From the NCBI RefSeq assembly GCF_900114435.1, contig NZ_FOZK01000001.1, forward strand, positions 124,001 to 188,000: a stretch of DNA of 64,000 nucleotides. The letters are read 5' to 3'. Position 1 is the first letter of the stretch. Each line of letters starts with the position of its first letter. The translations under genes and the position numbers were made by a program. The notes below the pieces were generated by a model, which was given only the letters and a program-made list of their open reading frames with translations, had not been told where the DNA came from and searched no databases. Of this stretch, positions 25,046 to 33,175 are shown piece by piece. Origin of the DNA: Halomicrobium zhouii. GTDB taxonomy: Archaea; Halobacteriota; Halobacteria; Halobacteriales; Haloarculaceae.

Positions 25046-25171
25046 TGTACAGGCCAGTACATGGGCGCAGTTCCCTTAACTACCCGCGACGCCGGCCGAC
25101 CGTGCCCCGTGTCGCCGATACCGGCCAGTATTCGGGTGAGTTGCGAACGGGTTCGACCGGAAAAGGAGGCG

Positions 25172-26812
25172 TCAACTGAACTTCCGCACCGTCATGTCCA
25201 GCGTGTCCAGGTCTAGGATCGGCGCGTAGCCCGAGTCGGGGTCGATGTTCACGCTCTTCTGGAAGTCGGTCTGGGACTGCCAGCACCCGGAGTTGAGCGC
25301 GAGCACGTTGTGGTACTTCCCCCAGCCCAGCTTGTGGACGTGGCCGGTGTGGAACACGTCGGGGACGTCCTCTATCACGAGGTAGTCCCGGTCCTCGGGC
25401 GCGAGGCGGGTGTGGCCCCCGTACTGCGGGGCGACGTGGCGCTTCTTGAGGAGCTGGTACATCGCCTTGTGGGGCTCGTCGTAGCTGGCCTTGTCGTCGG
25501 GGAGTTCGGCGATGACCTCGTCCAGCGAGACGCCGTGGTACATCAGGATGGTGACGCCCTCGACGGTGACCATCGCGGGGTTCGAGTGGACCTGTGCGTC
25601 GTGAGCGGTCATGATGTCCCGGAGCTCCTCGTCGAAGGCCGGCTGGGGCTCGGCGAGGCGGACGGCGTCGTGGTTGCCGGGGATCATGCGGATCTCGATG
25701 TCGCCGGGGACCTCCTTCAGGTACTCGCTGAACGCCCGGTACTGGTCGAAGATGTCGACGACGTCGAGTTCCTCGTCCTGGTCGGGATAGACGCCGACGC
25801 CTTCGACCATGTCGCCGGCGATGAGGAGGTACTCGATGCGGGCGGCCTCCTCGGTGTGGAGCCAGTCGGCGAAGCGGTGCCAGGCGTCCTCCATGAACTC
25901 CTGGCTGCCGACGTGGACGTCGGAGATGAGCGCCGCCTGGACGTGCCGGTCCGCCGTCGAGGGTTTGAACGTCCGGGGGACGTCGGGGAAGTGCATCGAG
26001 TCGACGAAGAGGATGCCGGCGTCGTCGGCCAGCGTTCCCTCGACCGCGATGACCTCGTCGAACAGCAACTCCTGGACCTGGTCGGCCCACTTCCGGTCTT
26101 TCATGATCAGGCACGGGAAGGTGCCGTTGGTGTCTTCGAGTTCGACCAGCCAGTGGCCGCTGGCCGTCGAGCGGACGTCCGACACCATCCCGACGATGGC
26201 GGCGTCGCTTCCCCCGCCCATCGACTCCAGGGCGTCCGTCGGCCGGTGGTTGACGCGGCCGCGCAACTGCTTCGAGAGCTTCTCGTACCGGTCCCGGAAC
26301 ACCTTGACGAAGTCGCCGTACTCCCCGGTGCCGGTCGACTGGCCGGTCATGTCGTTCTCGACGGTGATCGACCGCTTCGACGGGTCCGTGTTCCGACTGA
26401 TTGGCTCGGCCGCCCCGTCCGCGGCCGCAGTCGCGGTCGGAGTCGCGGCCGCGACCCCCTCTCCAGACCCCTTCGTTTCAGGTGGAGAACCACTCCCGGC
26501 GTCTGCCGGTGATCCGTCGTCGTCTCCAGTCGAAGTAGGGGGGTTTTCGTCGACGGGACGGTGACCGTCTCGGGTCGAGCGGTCTCCATCGGGGATTTCC
26601 GACCCATCCCCGTCACGTCCCTCGGTCTCGATCGACTCCCGGACGTGATCCGTCGTGAGCTTCAGCGCGTCGTCGGGCAGCGTTTCCAGTGCGCGTTCCA
26701 GCGCGGCGTCGGAGTCCGGCTCGTCCGCCAGCAACGTCACCGCTTCCCGCTCGGCGTTGTAGCCCCGGCGGGCGAGTTGCTTCACGATCCGCGCCGGCGT
26801 CTCCAGTGGCAC
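25172..26812 (-). CDS. polD1: DNA polymerase D small subunit (DP1)
   Basis: A 546-residue small subunit of the archaeal replicative polymerase D. I use the GTG at 26812: the frame stays open far upstream but there overlaps the divergent signal peptidase gene. N-terminal helical domain (residues 1-65), a disordered acidic linker (about 70-150), an OB-fold (about 190-270) and a calcineurin-like phosphodiesterase domain with SDVHVGS, AGDMVEG, GNHDAVR, YHGVS and TGHVHKLG, all metal motifs intact. This gives 3'-5' proofreading. The linker also contains two ORB-like boxes at DNA level. It is encoded near the origin and orc1. Confidence 0.93.
   Translation of the reverse strand: MPLETPARIVKQLARRGYNAEREAVTLLADEPDSDAALERALETLPDDALKLTTDHVRESIETEGRDGDGSEIPDGDRSTRDGHRPVDENPPTSTGDDDGSPADAGSGSPPETKGSGEGVAAATPTATAAADGAAEPISRNTDPSKRSITVENDMTGQSTGTGEYGDFVKVFRDRYEKLSKQLRGRVNHRPTDALESMGGGSDAAIVGMVSDVRSTASGHWLVELEDTNGTFPCLIMKDRKWADQVQELLFDEVIAVEGTLADDAGILFVDSMHFPDVPRTFKPSTADRHVQAALISDVHVGSQEFMEDAWHRFADWLHTEEAARIEYLLIAGDMVEGVGVYPDQDEELDVVDIFDQYRAFSEYLKEVPGDIEIRMIPGNHDAVRLAEPQPAFDEELRDIMTAHDAQVHSNPAMVTVEGVTILMYHGVSLDEVIAELPDDKASYDEPHKAMYQLLKKRHVAPQYGGHTRLAPEDRDYLVIEDVPDVFHTGHVHKLGWGKYHNVLALNSGCWQSQTDFQKSVNIDPDSGYAPILDLDTLDMTVRKFS
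26468..26487 (-). other. ORB-like box inside the polD1 linker
   Basis: Read on the minus strand: TCCACCTGAAACGAAGGGGT, the haloarchaeal origin recognition box with G-string. It lies within the disordered-linker codons of polD1 and faces a second box at 26525-26545. Confidence 0.5.
26525..26545 (+). other. Second ORB-like box inside the polD1 linker
   Basis: TCCAGTCGAAGTAGGGGGGTT on the plus strand is one variant of the origin boxes (compare 30723-30743), in opposite orientation to the box at 26468-26487, 37 bp away. Confidence 0.4.
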
Positions 26813-26905
26813 AGCTACTGGTCCGCGGGACGGCCCAAAAAACGTAGCGGACCGACGAACCAGGAGACAGAACACTGAACAATCAGTCCGTCGAGTATTT
26901 CGACG

Positions 26906-27577
26906 ATGAGCGACTCGCGCGGGCCGAACCCACCGGACCGGCCCGAAGACCCTTCCTGGAGGGTCTACCTGGCGGACCTGGCGAGCAGCGTCCTCTCCGT
27001 CGGGCTGGTCGTCTGCTTTCTTTTCGCGATCAGCGGCGTCTGGCCGCCGATGGTCGCCGTCGAGAGCGAGAGCATGGCACCGCACATGGCCGTCGGCGAC
27101 CTCGTCTTCGTGATGGACGAGGCGAGGTTCCCGGGAGACGGCGCTCACGGCGAGACGGGCGTCGTCACCGCGAGGAGCGGGGCAGAGACGGGATACGCCA
27201 CGTTCGGCGGCTCGGGCGACGTCGTCGTGTTCGCACCGGACGGGAACGACGACGCGACGCCGGTGATCCACCGGGCGATGTTCTGGGTGGCGGACGGCGA
27301 GAACTGGTACGACGAGGCGAATCCCGAATTCGTCGGCGACGCCGACAGCTGCGTGGAACTCCGCAACTGTCCGGCGCCCCACGCCGGCTTCGTCACCAAG
27401 GGCGACAACGCCCGGACGAACCCCGGCTACGACCAGGCCCAGGGAATGTTCGCACCCGTACGGCCCGAGTGGATCGTCGGGACCGCAGAGGCTCGGCTGC
27501 CGTGGCTCGGGTGTCTTCGATTGCGCGCGAGCGGGCCGGAGAGGCGACCCGACGCCTGCGAGCTGCCCGTCGGCTGA
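26906..27577 (+). CDS. Type I signal peptidase (Sec11-like, S26B), copy 1
   Basis: A 223-residue membrane protein with a polar N-terminus, one hydrophobic helix (about residues 26-47), then the catalytic region ESESMAPHMAVGDLV with the nucleophile serine in SESM (about residue 58), and the general-base histidine in VIHRAMFW (about 119). Archaeal and ER enzymes use this Ser/His pair in place of bacterial Ser/Lys. It removes Sec signal peptides at the outer membrane face. It is a tandem duplicate of the following gene and divergent from polD1, with 93 bp between the starts. Confidence 0.88.
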   Translation: MSDSRGPNPPDRPEDPSWRVYLADLASSVLSVGLVVCFLFAISGVWPPMVAVESESMAPHMAVGDLVFVMDEARFPGDGAHGETGVVTARSGAETGYATFGGSGDVVVFAPDGNDDATPVIHRAMFWVADGENWYDEANPEFVGDADSCVELRNCPAPHAGFVTKGDNARTNPGYDQAQGMFAPVRPEWIVGTAEARLPWLGCLRLRASGPERRPDACELPVG

Positions 27578-27695
27578 TAGTGGTAGTTGTACCTTTTTAC
27601 CGACGTTCAGAGCCGACACGCCGGGTCCGACGTCACGGCGACGTGCGCACGACGAGACAGAAGGTTGATACGGACTTCCGACCCACTTTTCGACG

Positions 27696-28352
27696 ATGAG
27701 CGAGGCGCGCGGTCCGAACCCGCCGGACCAGCCCGACGATCCGTCCTGGAAAGCCTACGCAACCGACCTCCTGAGCAGTGTCTCCGCCGTCGTCCTCGTG
27801 GGGCTGTTGCTCTTCGCCGTCAGCGGCGTCTGGCCGCCGCTGGTCGCCATCGAGTCCAAGAGCATGAGCCCCAACATCCACGTCGGCGACCTCGTCTTCG
27901 TGATGGAGGAAGAGCGGTTCCCCGGCGAGGTCCAGCAGGGCGAGACGGGCGTCGTCACGGCCCACGCCGCGGAATCGGCCGGCTACTCGAAGTTCCAGAA
28001 GCCGGGTGACGTCATCGTCTACGCGCCGGACGGGAACAACCAGACCACGCCGATAATCCACCGGGCGATGTTCTGGGTGGAGGACGGCGAGAACTGGTAC
28101 GACGAGGCGGATCCCGAGTACGTCGGCGCGGCCGACAGTTGCGACGAGCTCAACAACTGCCCGGCGAACGGATCTGGTTTCATCACCAAGGGCGACTACA
28201 ACGGCCAGTACGACCAGGTGACGAACCTCTCGGGACCCGTCAAAGCCAGCTGGGTCATCGGCACCGCGGAGGTGCGAGTGCCGTGGCTCGGCTGTATCCG
28301 ACTGAGTGCGACCGGTGCCGCGACACAGCCCGGCGCCTGCGAACTGCTGTAA
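27696..28352 (+). CDS. Type I signal peptidase (Sec11-like, S26B), copy 2
   Basis: A 218-residue paralogue of the preceding gene. Much of the sequence is shared: GPNPPD at the start, ISGVWPP versus VSGVWPP after the membrane span, ESKSMSPNIHVGDLVFVM with the catalytic serine, and IIHRAMFWVEDGENWYDEA. Both copies keep the Ser and His, so both may be active. The start regions are also alike at DNA level (TTTCGACGATGAGCGA at both), so the duplication included the promoter end. The copies could differ in substrate or expression. It converges on orc1 with an ORB-like box between. Confidence 0.88.
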   Translation: MSEARGPNPPDQPDDPSWKAYATDLLSSVSAVVLVGLLLFAVSGVWPPLVAIESKSMSPNIHVGDLVFVMEEERFPGEVQQGETGVVTAHAAESAGYSKFQKPGDVIVYAPDGNNQTTPIIHRAMFWVEDGENWYDEADPEYVGAADSCDELNNCPANGSGFITKGDYNGQYDQVTNLSGPVKASWVIGTAEVRVPWLGCIRLSATGAATQPGACELL

Positions 28353-28390
28353 CGCGCCTCCGCCCTGGAAACGGGTACCGGATCGAATTC

Positions 28391-28411
28391 TCGACGTGAA
28401 ACGAAGGGGTT
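28391..28411 (+). other. ORB-like box downstream of orc1
   Basis: TCGACGTGAAACGAAGGGGTT holds the core GAAACGAAGGGGTT of the origin boxes. It lies between the two convergent stops of the signal peptidase and orc1 genes, so it is not constrained by coding. Confidence 0.6.
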
Positions 28412-28524
28412 CTGTCGTCGACACTGGCTCGAACGGAGCGATTCGTGGCGATGGTCACAACTTCGTATCGGTACTGGTCGTGCCCGGGCCGACCATCACC
28501 AGGAACGGAGTACAACCACCACTC

Positions 28525-30105
28525 TCAGTTGTCGAAGCGGGCCTGGACGAACGGTTCGGCGTCGTCGATGTCACCGAGCCTGGAGTCAGAGAGCAACACG
28601 GCCTCCGTCTCTTCGAGTGGAACCGAGAGGCTGATCTCCTTGGTCCGGCCGTACCGGCCCTTCGAGACGACGACGGCGTTGACGATACCGAGCATGTCGA
28701 GTTCGGAGATGAGGTCGGTGACCCGGCGCTGTGTGAGGATGTCGGCGTCGATCTCCTCGCAGAGCCGTTTGTAGATGTTGTACACCTCGCCCGTGTTGAT
28801 GTTGCGGACGCCGTTCTTCTCCAGCAGCATGATCGCGAAGAGGACGATCTTCGACTGCGTCGGGAGGGTCCGGACGACCTCGACGACCCGGTCGAGTTCG
28901 ATCTTCTCCTGGGCCTTGCGAACGTGGGCCTCCTGGACGAGGTCCGTCTGGTCGCGCTCGGCGAGTTCGCCGGCGGTCCGGAGCAGGTCGAGAGCGCGGC
29001 GGGCGTCACCGTGTTCCTGGGCGGCGAAGGCCGCACACAGCGGGATGACGTCGTCCGACAGCGCGTCGTCCTTGAACGAGACGTCAGACCGGTGGTCGAG
29101 GATGTCCCGGAGCTGGTTGGCGTCGTAGGGCGGGAAGACGATCTCCTCCTCGCCGAGGCTGGACTTGACGCGGGGGTCCAGGAAGTCGGTGAACTTCAGG
29201 TCGTTCGAGATGCCCATGATCGAGACCCGGGAGTTCTCGAGCTGGGAGTTCATCCGCGAGAGGTTGTACAGCGTGTCGTCGCCCGACTTCTCGACGAGCT
29301 TGTCGATCTCGTCGAGCATGATGACGACGACGCGCTCGTGGTAGTCGACGGCGTCGAAGAACGAACTGTACACCCGGTCGGTGGGCCACCCGGTCATCGG
29401 TACCTCCTCGAAGCCCTCCCTGTCTGACTCGAGGTCGTCTATCTCCTCGGTGACGGCCTCGACGCCGTCGAACTCGGAGTCGGCCAGTTCCGCATCGTCT
29501 TCGCGTGCGCGCTCGCGAAGCGATTCGAGTTCCGCGACGCGGTCGTCGATGACCGCCTCGTTCTTCTCGATGAACTTGTTCGCGAGCTGTGCGAGGACGC
29601 GGTACTGGGTGTCGGTCACCTCGCAGTTGATGTACTCGACCTCGCAGGGAACCTCGTACTTCTGGGAGGTCGTCTCAAGTTCTTCGCTGACGAACTTGGC
29701 ACTGGCCGTCTTTCCGGTGCCGGTCTTCCCGTAGATGAGGATGTTCGACGGTGAATCTCCCCGGAGAGCGGTGACCAGGATGGTCGCCATCTTGTTGATC
29801 TGCTCCTCGCGGTGGGGGAGCTTGTGCGGCGTGTAGGAGGGTCGCAACACTTCCTTGTTCTCGAAGATCGGTTCCCCCGAGAGGAGATCGTCGAACAGGC
29901 CCCGGGAGGCCTCACCAGACTCGCCGTCGCCGTCGGCGTCGAGTTCGTCCAGGACGACGTCGTCGAGGTCGGTCCCGACGGACGCCCCGGTCAGCTCGTC
30001 TTCACTGGCGCTGTCCGCGTCGTCGACTTCGGTTCCGTCCGGACCGTTCGATGGACCGTCGCTATCGCCATCGTCCGGATCCGATTGGTCGCCCGTATCT
30101 GTCAT
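28525..30105 (-). CDS. orc1: Origin recognition / replication initiation protein Orc1/Cdc6
   Basis: A 526-residue AAA+ initiator. Residues 1-65 are an acidic disordered extension; Walker A GKTGTGKT is at about residue 126, Walker B MLDEIDK at about 268, sensor-type SNDLKF near 304 and an arginine-rich segment follows; the C-terminal winged helix occupies about 420-515. It binds ORB boxes and loads the MCM helicase. Its start faces a 1.2-kb gene-free region with several ORBs, so this is the cognate initiator of the origin. The first ORB begins 15 bp before its start codon, which suggests that Orc1 also represses its own promoter (inference). Confidence 0.95.
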   Translation of the reverse strand: MTDTGDQSDPDDGDSDGPSNGPDGTEVDDADSASEDELTGASVGTDLDDVVLDELDADGDGESGEASRGLFDDLLSGEPIFENKEVLRPSYTPHKLPHREEQINKMATILVTALRGDSPSNILIYGKTGTGKTASAKFVSEELETTSQKYEVPCEVEYINCEVTDTQYRVLAQLANKFIEKNEAVIDDRVAELESLRERAREDDAELADSEFDGVEAVTEEIDDLESDREGFEEVPMTGWPTDRVYSSFFDAVDYHERVVVIMLDEIDKLVEKSGDDTLYNLSRMNSQLENSRVSIMGISNDLKFTDFLDPRVKSSLGEEEIVFPPYDANQLRDILDHRSDVSFKDDALSDDVIPLCAAFAAQEHGDARRALDLLRTAGELAERDQTDLVQEAHVRKAQEKIELDRVVEVVRTLPTQSKIVLFAIMLLEKNGVRNINTGEVYNIYKRLCEEIDADILTQRRVTDLISELDMLGIVNAVVVSKGRYGRTKEISLSVPLEETEAVLLSDSRLGDIDDAEPFVQARFDN

Positions 30106-30119
30106 GGTGTGGAACGCAG

Positions 30120-30140
30120 ACCCCTTCGTTTCAAGTGGAA
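30120..30140 (-). other. ORB box next to orc1 start
   Basis: Minus-strand reading TTCCACTTGAAACGAAGGGGT fits the haloarchaeal origin recognition box with its terminal G-string. It lies 15 bp upstream of the orc1 ATG. Confidence 0.8.
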
Positions 30141-30433
30141 ATTCTCGTGCGCAATACCAGGACGGGCCAGAGAGGCCATGATTGACCGGCTCTGCCGGAT
30201 TTCGACGTGCGAGGCCCGTCCAGTTGAACCAGCAGAAACGGTGGGTGAAGGAATATTAAATATTTCGGTCCGGGCTGTTTTCGGTCCGTGCACTTCCCCC
30301 GTCTCGTCGTGAGTCAGTCCACCGATCGGCAGCTGGTGTTCGAGACCGGTTTCTGCAGCGTCACATTTCGACTGGAATGACCAACCAGTGGTGATAGGTA
30401 TCCTACAGTTCCGTCACCGGAGAAGGAAGGGTG

Positions 30434-30454
30434 GTCGGTTCCACGTGAACCGAC
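30434..30454. promoter_or_regulatory. 21-bp palindrome in the origin
   Basis: GTCGGTTC-CACGT-GAACCGAC is a perfect 8-bp inverted repeat immediately before the ORB at 30460. It may be a second protein site or a degenerate ORB pair. Confidence 0.5.
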
Positions 30455-30459
30455 CCCCC

Positions 30460-30482
30460 AACCCCTTCGTTTCGACTGGAAC
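30460..30482 (-). other. ORB box, left of the AT-rich core
   Basis: Minus-strand reading GTTCCAGTCGAAACGAAGGGGTT. Its core of 20 bases is identical to the box at 30723-30743 but in the opposite orientation, giving the inverted ORB pair typical of haloarchaeal origins. Confidence 0.85.
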
Positions 30483-30529
30483 GAGATATCGACGGGGACG
30501 GCTCTCAGAGAGATGCTGCCGATAGCTAG

Positions 30530-30610
30530 GAAAGATTTATTATAACCCATGAAAAACCAAACCCGTACTAGAGAAAAAGGAAAAGTTGGTGGAGGCGTCG
30601 GTGCCTAGAT
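30530..30610. other. AT-rich core, probable duplex unwinding element
   Basis: TTTATTATAACC and runs such as GAAAAACCAAAC and GAGAAAAAGGAAAAG make this the AT-richest part between the inverted ORBs, where strand opening is expected. It lies about 60 bp from the left ORB and 110 bp from the right one. Confidence 0.65.
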
Positions 30611-30720
30611 ACTAGCTAGAGTCGAAATAGACGGTGCTGGGCCGCTCTGTCGTCGAAAACGTCGTTTCTACCGCTCTCTGTCCGGTTATTCCGTCCCTCA
30701 CGGATTCGTGGGGTTGTTCC

Positions 30721-30743
30721 ACTCCAGTCGAAACGAAGGGGTT
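30721..30743 (+). other. ORB box, right of the AT-rich core
   Basis: CTCCAGTCGAAACGAAGGGG plus TT, followed by a further GGGGG run, faces the box at 30460-30482 across the AT-rich core. Confidence 0.85.
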
Positions 30744-30930
30744 GGGGGCACTCGTTGTCCCGTTCCTGTCCCGAATGCGGGACGAACGATCCCTCGAGGT
30801 CTCGCTTCGATGCCGACGAGAGGCGTCAGTCGTTCCCCGCCACGGCTCGCTCCGTCACACCTTCGTTTCCACACTACTCACAGACTCGTTCCTGAACCAC
30901 CCTCACCGCCCATTTTCACTGCATCTTCCA

Positions 30931-31006
30931 TTTCAACAGCGTTCCTCTGTTTCAACAGTGTCCCTCCGTTTCAACAGCGTCCCTCCGCTTCAACAGCGTT
31001 CTTCCC
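30931..31006 (+). repeat. 4 x 19-bp iteron-like tandem repeats
   Basis: Units start at 30931, 30950, 30969 and 30988 with exactly 19-bp period and consensus TTTCAACAGCGTCCCTCCG. A degenerate fifth unit may precede (about 30912). They contain no ORB G-string. The regular spacing, about two helical turns, suggests a repeated protein site within the origin. They do not code for a protein I can support. Confidence 0.75.
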
Positions 31007-31303
31007 TGTCCACTCTCACATCACGTTCCAGATAGTGGTATCTGTTCCCAAGCTGAACGCAGACGAACAGAACTAACGAGTCGTTCGGCCTCCATGGCGA
31101 TCAGACCCCATCTTTCTTGGGACGAGTTCCTGACAGGAAAATACTCCTATCCCGTGAGAACGGCCGGTAGGGCGGGAATCAGAGCGGACCGGGATCGGCG
31201 ATAGAATAAGAATTGTTACAGTTGTCTGACGTAGGCTTAAGTGAGTACGACTGTGTACAACGCTTACACCACCGAATACGCACGTTCGGCGGGAGGATAG
31301 AGG

Positions 31304-31948
31304 ATGGGACTGCTAACAAACCTCAGAGACAGTATATCACGGGCTGCATCGAGCCTGTTCTCGGAAGAGGACCCCAAGCGGATCGGCATCTACGGCCCGC
31401 CGAACGCTGGGAAAACGACCCTGGCCAATCGCATCGCTCGCGACTGGACCGGCGACGCCGTCGGTCCGGAGAGCCACGTTCCCCACGAGACCCGGCGCGC
31501 CCGCCGGAAGGAGGACGTGGAGATCGAGCGTGACGGCAAGACCGTCACCATCGACATCGTCGACACGCCCGGCGTGACGACGAAGGTCGACTACGAGGAG
31601 TTCCTCGACCACGACATGGAGAAGGACGACGCCGTGCGTCGCTCCCGCGAGGCCACCGAGGGCGTCGCCGAAGCGATGCACTGGCTCCGCGAGGACGTCG
31701 ACGGCGTCATCTACGTCCTCGACTCCTCGACGGATCCGTTCACGCAGGTGAACACGATGCTCATCGGTATCATCGAGAGCCAGGACCTCCCGGTCCTGAT
31801 TCTCGCGAACAAGACGGATCTCGAGGACTCCAGCGTCCAGCGCATCTCGAACGCGTTCCCCCAGCACGAGACGATCCCGCTCTCGGCGCTGGAGGGCGAC
31901 AACATGGACGAGGTCTACGACAAGATCGCGGAGTACTTCGGAGGATAG
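31304..31948 (+). CDS. oapA: Era-like GTPase, origin-associated protein
   Basis: A 214-residue GTP-binding protein: G1 GPPNAGKTT (residues 27-35), G3 DTPG (about 88), G4 NKTD (about 169) and G5-like SAL near the C-terminus. It resembles the GTPase domain of Era but lacks the KH RNA-binding domain, hence the short length. It is the first gene of a three-gene operon beside the origin, the oapA-oapB-oapC set first described at the main origin of Haloferax volcanii. Its role in replication or ribosome biogenesis is not settled. Confidence 0.9.
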   Translation: MGLLTNLRDSISRAASSLFSEEDPKRIGIYGPPNAGKTTLANRIARDWTGDAVGPESHVPHETRRARRKEDVEIERDGKTVTIDIVDTPGVTTKVDYEEFLDHDMEKDDAVRRSREATEGVAEAMHWLREDVDGVIYVLDSSTDPFTQVNTMLIGIIESQDLPVLILANKTDLEDSSVQRISNAFPQHETIPLSALEGDNMDEVYDKIAEYFGG

Positions 31949-31951
31949 CAC

Positions 31952-32335
31952 ATGGCAGAAATGAAATCAAAAGAGGGCGTCCAGATCGACCTCATCAGCG
32001 GTGAACGTATGGACGGACTGACGTCCATGGAGAAGATACGGATGATCCTCGACGGCGTCCGCGACGGCAACATCGTCGTCCTCGAGGAGGGACTCTCGCC
32101 CGACGAGGAGTCCCGGCTCATCGAGGTGACGATGACGGAGATCAGCCCCGACGAGTTCAACGGCATCGAGATCGAGACCTACCCCAAGTCCAGCTCCTCG
32201 AAGAGCGGCATCTTCGAGCGGCTGATGGGGAACGACGAGTCCACCAAGAAGCTCACCGTCATCGGCCCGGCCAACCAGATCGAGACGTTGCACAAGGACG
32301 AAACCCTCATCAGCGCGCTCGTCTCCCGGAAATAA
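31952..32335 (+). CDS. oapB: DUF2073 protein, origin-associated
   Basis: A 127-residue protein of the DUF2073 family, fully collinear from MAEMKSKEGVQIDLISGERM through VLEEGLSPDEESRLIEVTM to a basic C-terminus. It starts 3 bp after oapA, and its TAA shares one base with the ATG of oapC, so the three are translated together. The fixed pairing with an Era-like GTPase and a zinc-ribbon protein across haloarchaea suggests a complex. A nucleic-acid-binding role has been proposed for such proteins, but nothing in this sequence proves it. Confidence 0.85.
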   Translation: MAEMKSKEGVQIDLISGERMDGLTSMEKIRMILDGVRDGNIVVLEEGLSPDEESRLIEVTMTEISPDEFNGIEIETYPKSSSSKSGIFERLMGNDESTKKLTVIGPANQIETLHKDETLISALVSRK

Positions 32336-33099
32336 TGCCACACCAGTGTACGGACTGTTCGCGCGTGTTCGACGACGGGTCCAAGGAGATGCTCTCGGGC
32401 TGTCCGAACTGCGGCGGCAACAAGTTCCAGTTCAAACCCGCGGGATCGGACGCGTCCGTCGACACGACCGCTGAACCACCGGAGCCCGCGGATCCACCGG
32501 ACCCGGCGGGTTCCTCCTCCGTCGCCCGCACGGTCGGCAAGACCGCCGCCACCGTCCGCGACCTGATGAGCGGCTCCGACGACGAGGAACCGTCGGTCGG
32601 CGCGCCCGACACGGATCCGATTGGCGGGAACGACGGCGTCCCGACCACGCAGGAGGACACCGCCCAGGCCAGCGCCCGGAGCGACATCGTCTCACCCGAC
32701 GAACTCCCCTCCGGAACCACCGGCGACACGGAACACCGGTTCCGGCCCGTTCGGACCGACGACGAATCCGACGATGGCGCCACGGCGTCGACGACCACCG
32801 AGCGCGAATCCGCGGCCGAGGCGTCGGTGCCCGCCGGCCAGGCAGGCCAGGCCGCCACCACTTCCAGTCCGTCGGCAGCCGAGGAACCAGCCGACGACCA
32901 GTCGGCAGAATCCCGCGACCGTCCGGACCTCGAAGAGCTACGGGCCGAACTGAACGACCAGTTCGAGAGCATCAAGGTGCTCAGCCCCGGCCAGTACGAG
33001 CTCAACCTGATGGAGCTGTACGACCGCGAGGAGTACATCGTCGCGCTCCAGGAAGACGGCCGGTACTCCATCCAGGTCCCCGAGAACTTCCGGGACTGA
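32335..33099 (+). CDS. oapC: Zinc-ribbon protein, origin-associated
   Basis: A 254-residue protein in three parts. An N-terminal zinc ribbon (CTDC at residues 5-8 and CPNC at 23-26) is followed by a long Ala/Asp/Glu/Thr/Ser-rich disordered linker (about 35-190) and a C-terminal conserved domain of 65 residues (LEELRAELNDQFESIKVLSPGQYE to the end). The linker is the haloarchaeal acidic type and varies freely. It is the last gene of the oap operon. Molecular function unknown; the ribbon suggests a nucleic-acid or protein contact. Confidence 0.85.
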   Translation: MPHQCTDCSRVFDDGSKEMLSGCPNCGGNKFQFKPAGSDASVDTTAEPPEPADPPDPAGSSSVARTVGKTAATVRDLMSGSDDEEPSVGAPDTDPIGGNDGVPTTQEDTAQASARSDIVSPDELPSGTTGDTEHRFRPVRTDDESDDGATASTTTERESAAEASVPAGQAGQAATTSSPSAAEEPADDQSAESRDRPDLEELRAELNDQFESIKVLSPGQYELNLMELYDREEYIVALQEDGRYSIQVPENFRD

Positions 33100-33175
33100 C
33101 GATTCGACGGCCCCCGTTTCGTGTGCGCCACCGACGCTAATTTTTATTCGTAGCACTTGCGAAGCGGAGCCCGTA

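Larger units (their letters stand above)
30106..31303. other. oriC1: Chromosomal replication origin region (oriC1-type)
   Basis: The longest gene-free region of the window, bounded by orc1 and the origin-associated genes oapA-oapB-oapC, the arrangement known at the main haloarchaeal origin. It holds at least three good ORB boxes (30120-30140, 30460-30482, 30721-30743), the last two inverted around an AT-rich core (about 30530-30610). It also holds a 21-bp palindrome (30434-30454) and four 19-bp tandem repeats (30931-31006). Open frames inside are serine/proline/arginine-rich and probably non-coding. No gene is called here. Confidence 0.9.

Noticed and set aside
26813-27619. Upstream extension of the polD1 reading frame (open for another 270 codons)
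   Set aside because: It runs antisense through the signal peptidase gene, has shadow-frame composition, and the DP1 N-terminal domain is complete from the GTG at 26812.
30931-31006. Possible CRISPR-like array
   Set aside because: Units are contiguous 19-bp tandem repeats without spacers and no cas genes are present in the window.
30634-31076. Two overlapping plus-strand frames in the origin region
   Set aside because: Ser/Arg/Pro-rich, contain the ORB and iteron DNA, no start context; better explained as non-coding origin sequence.
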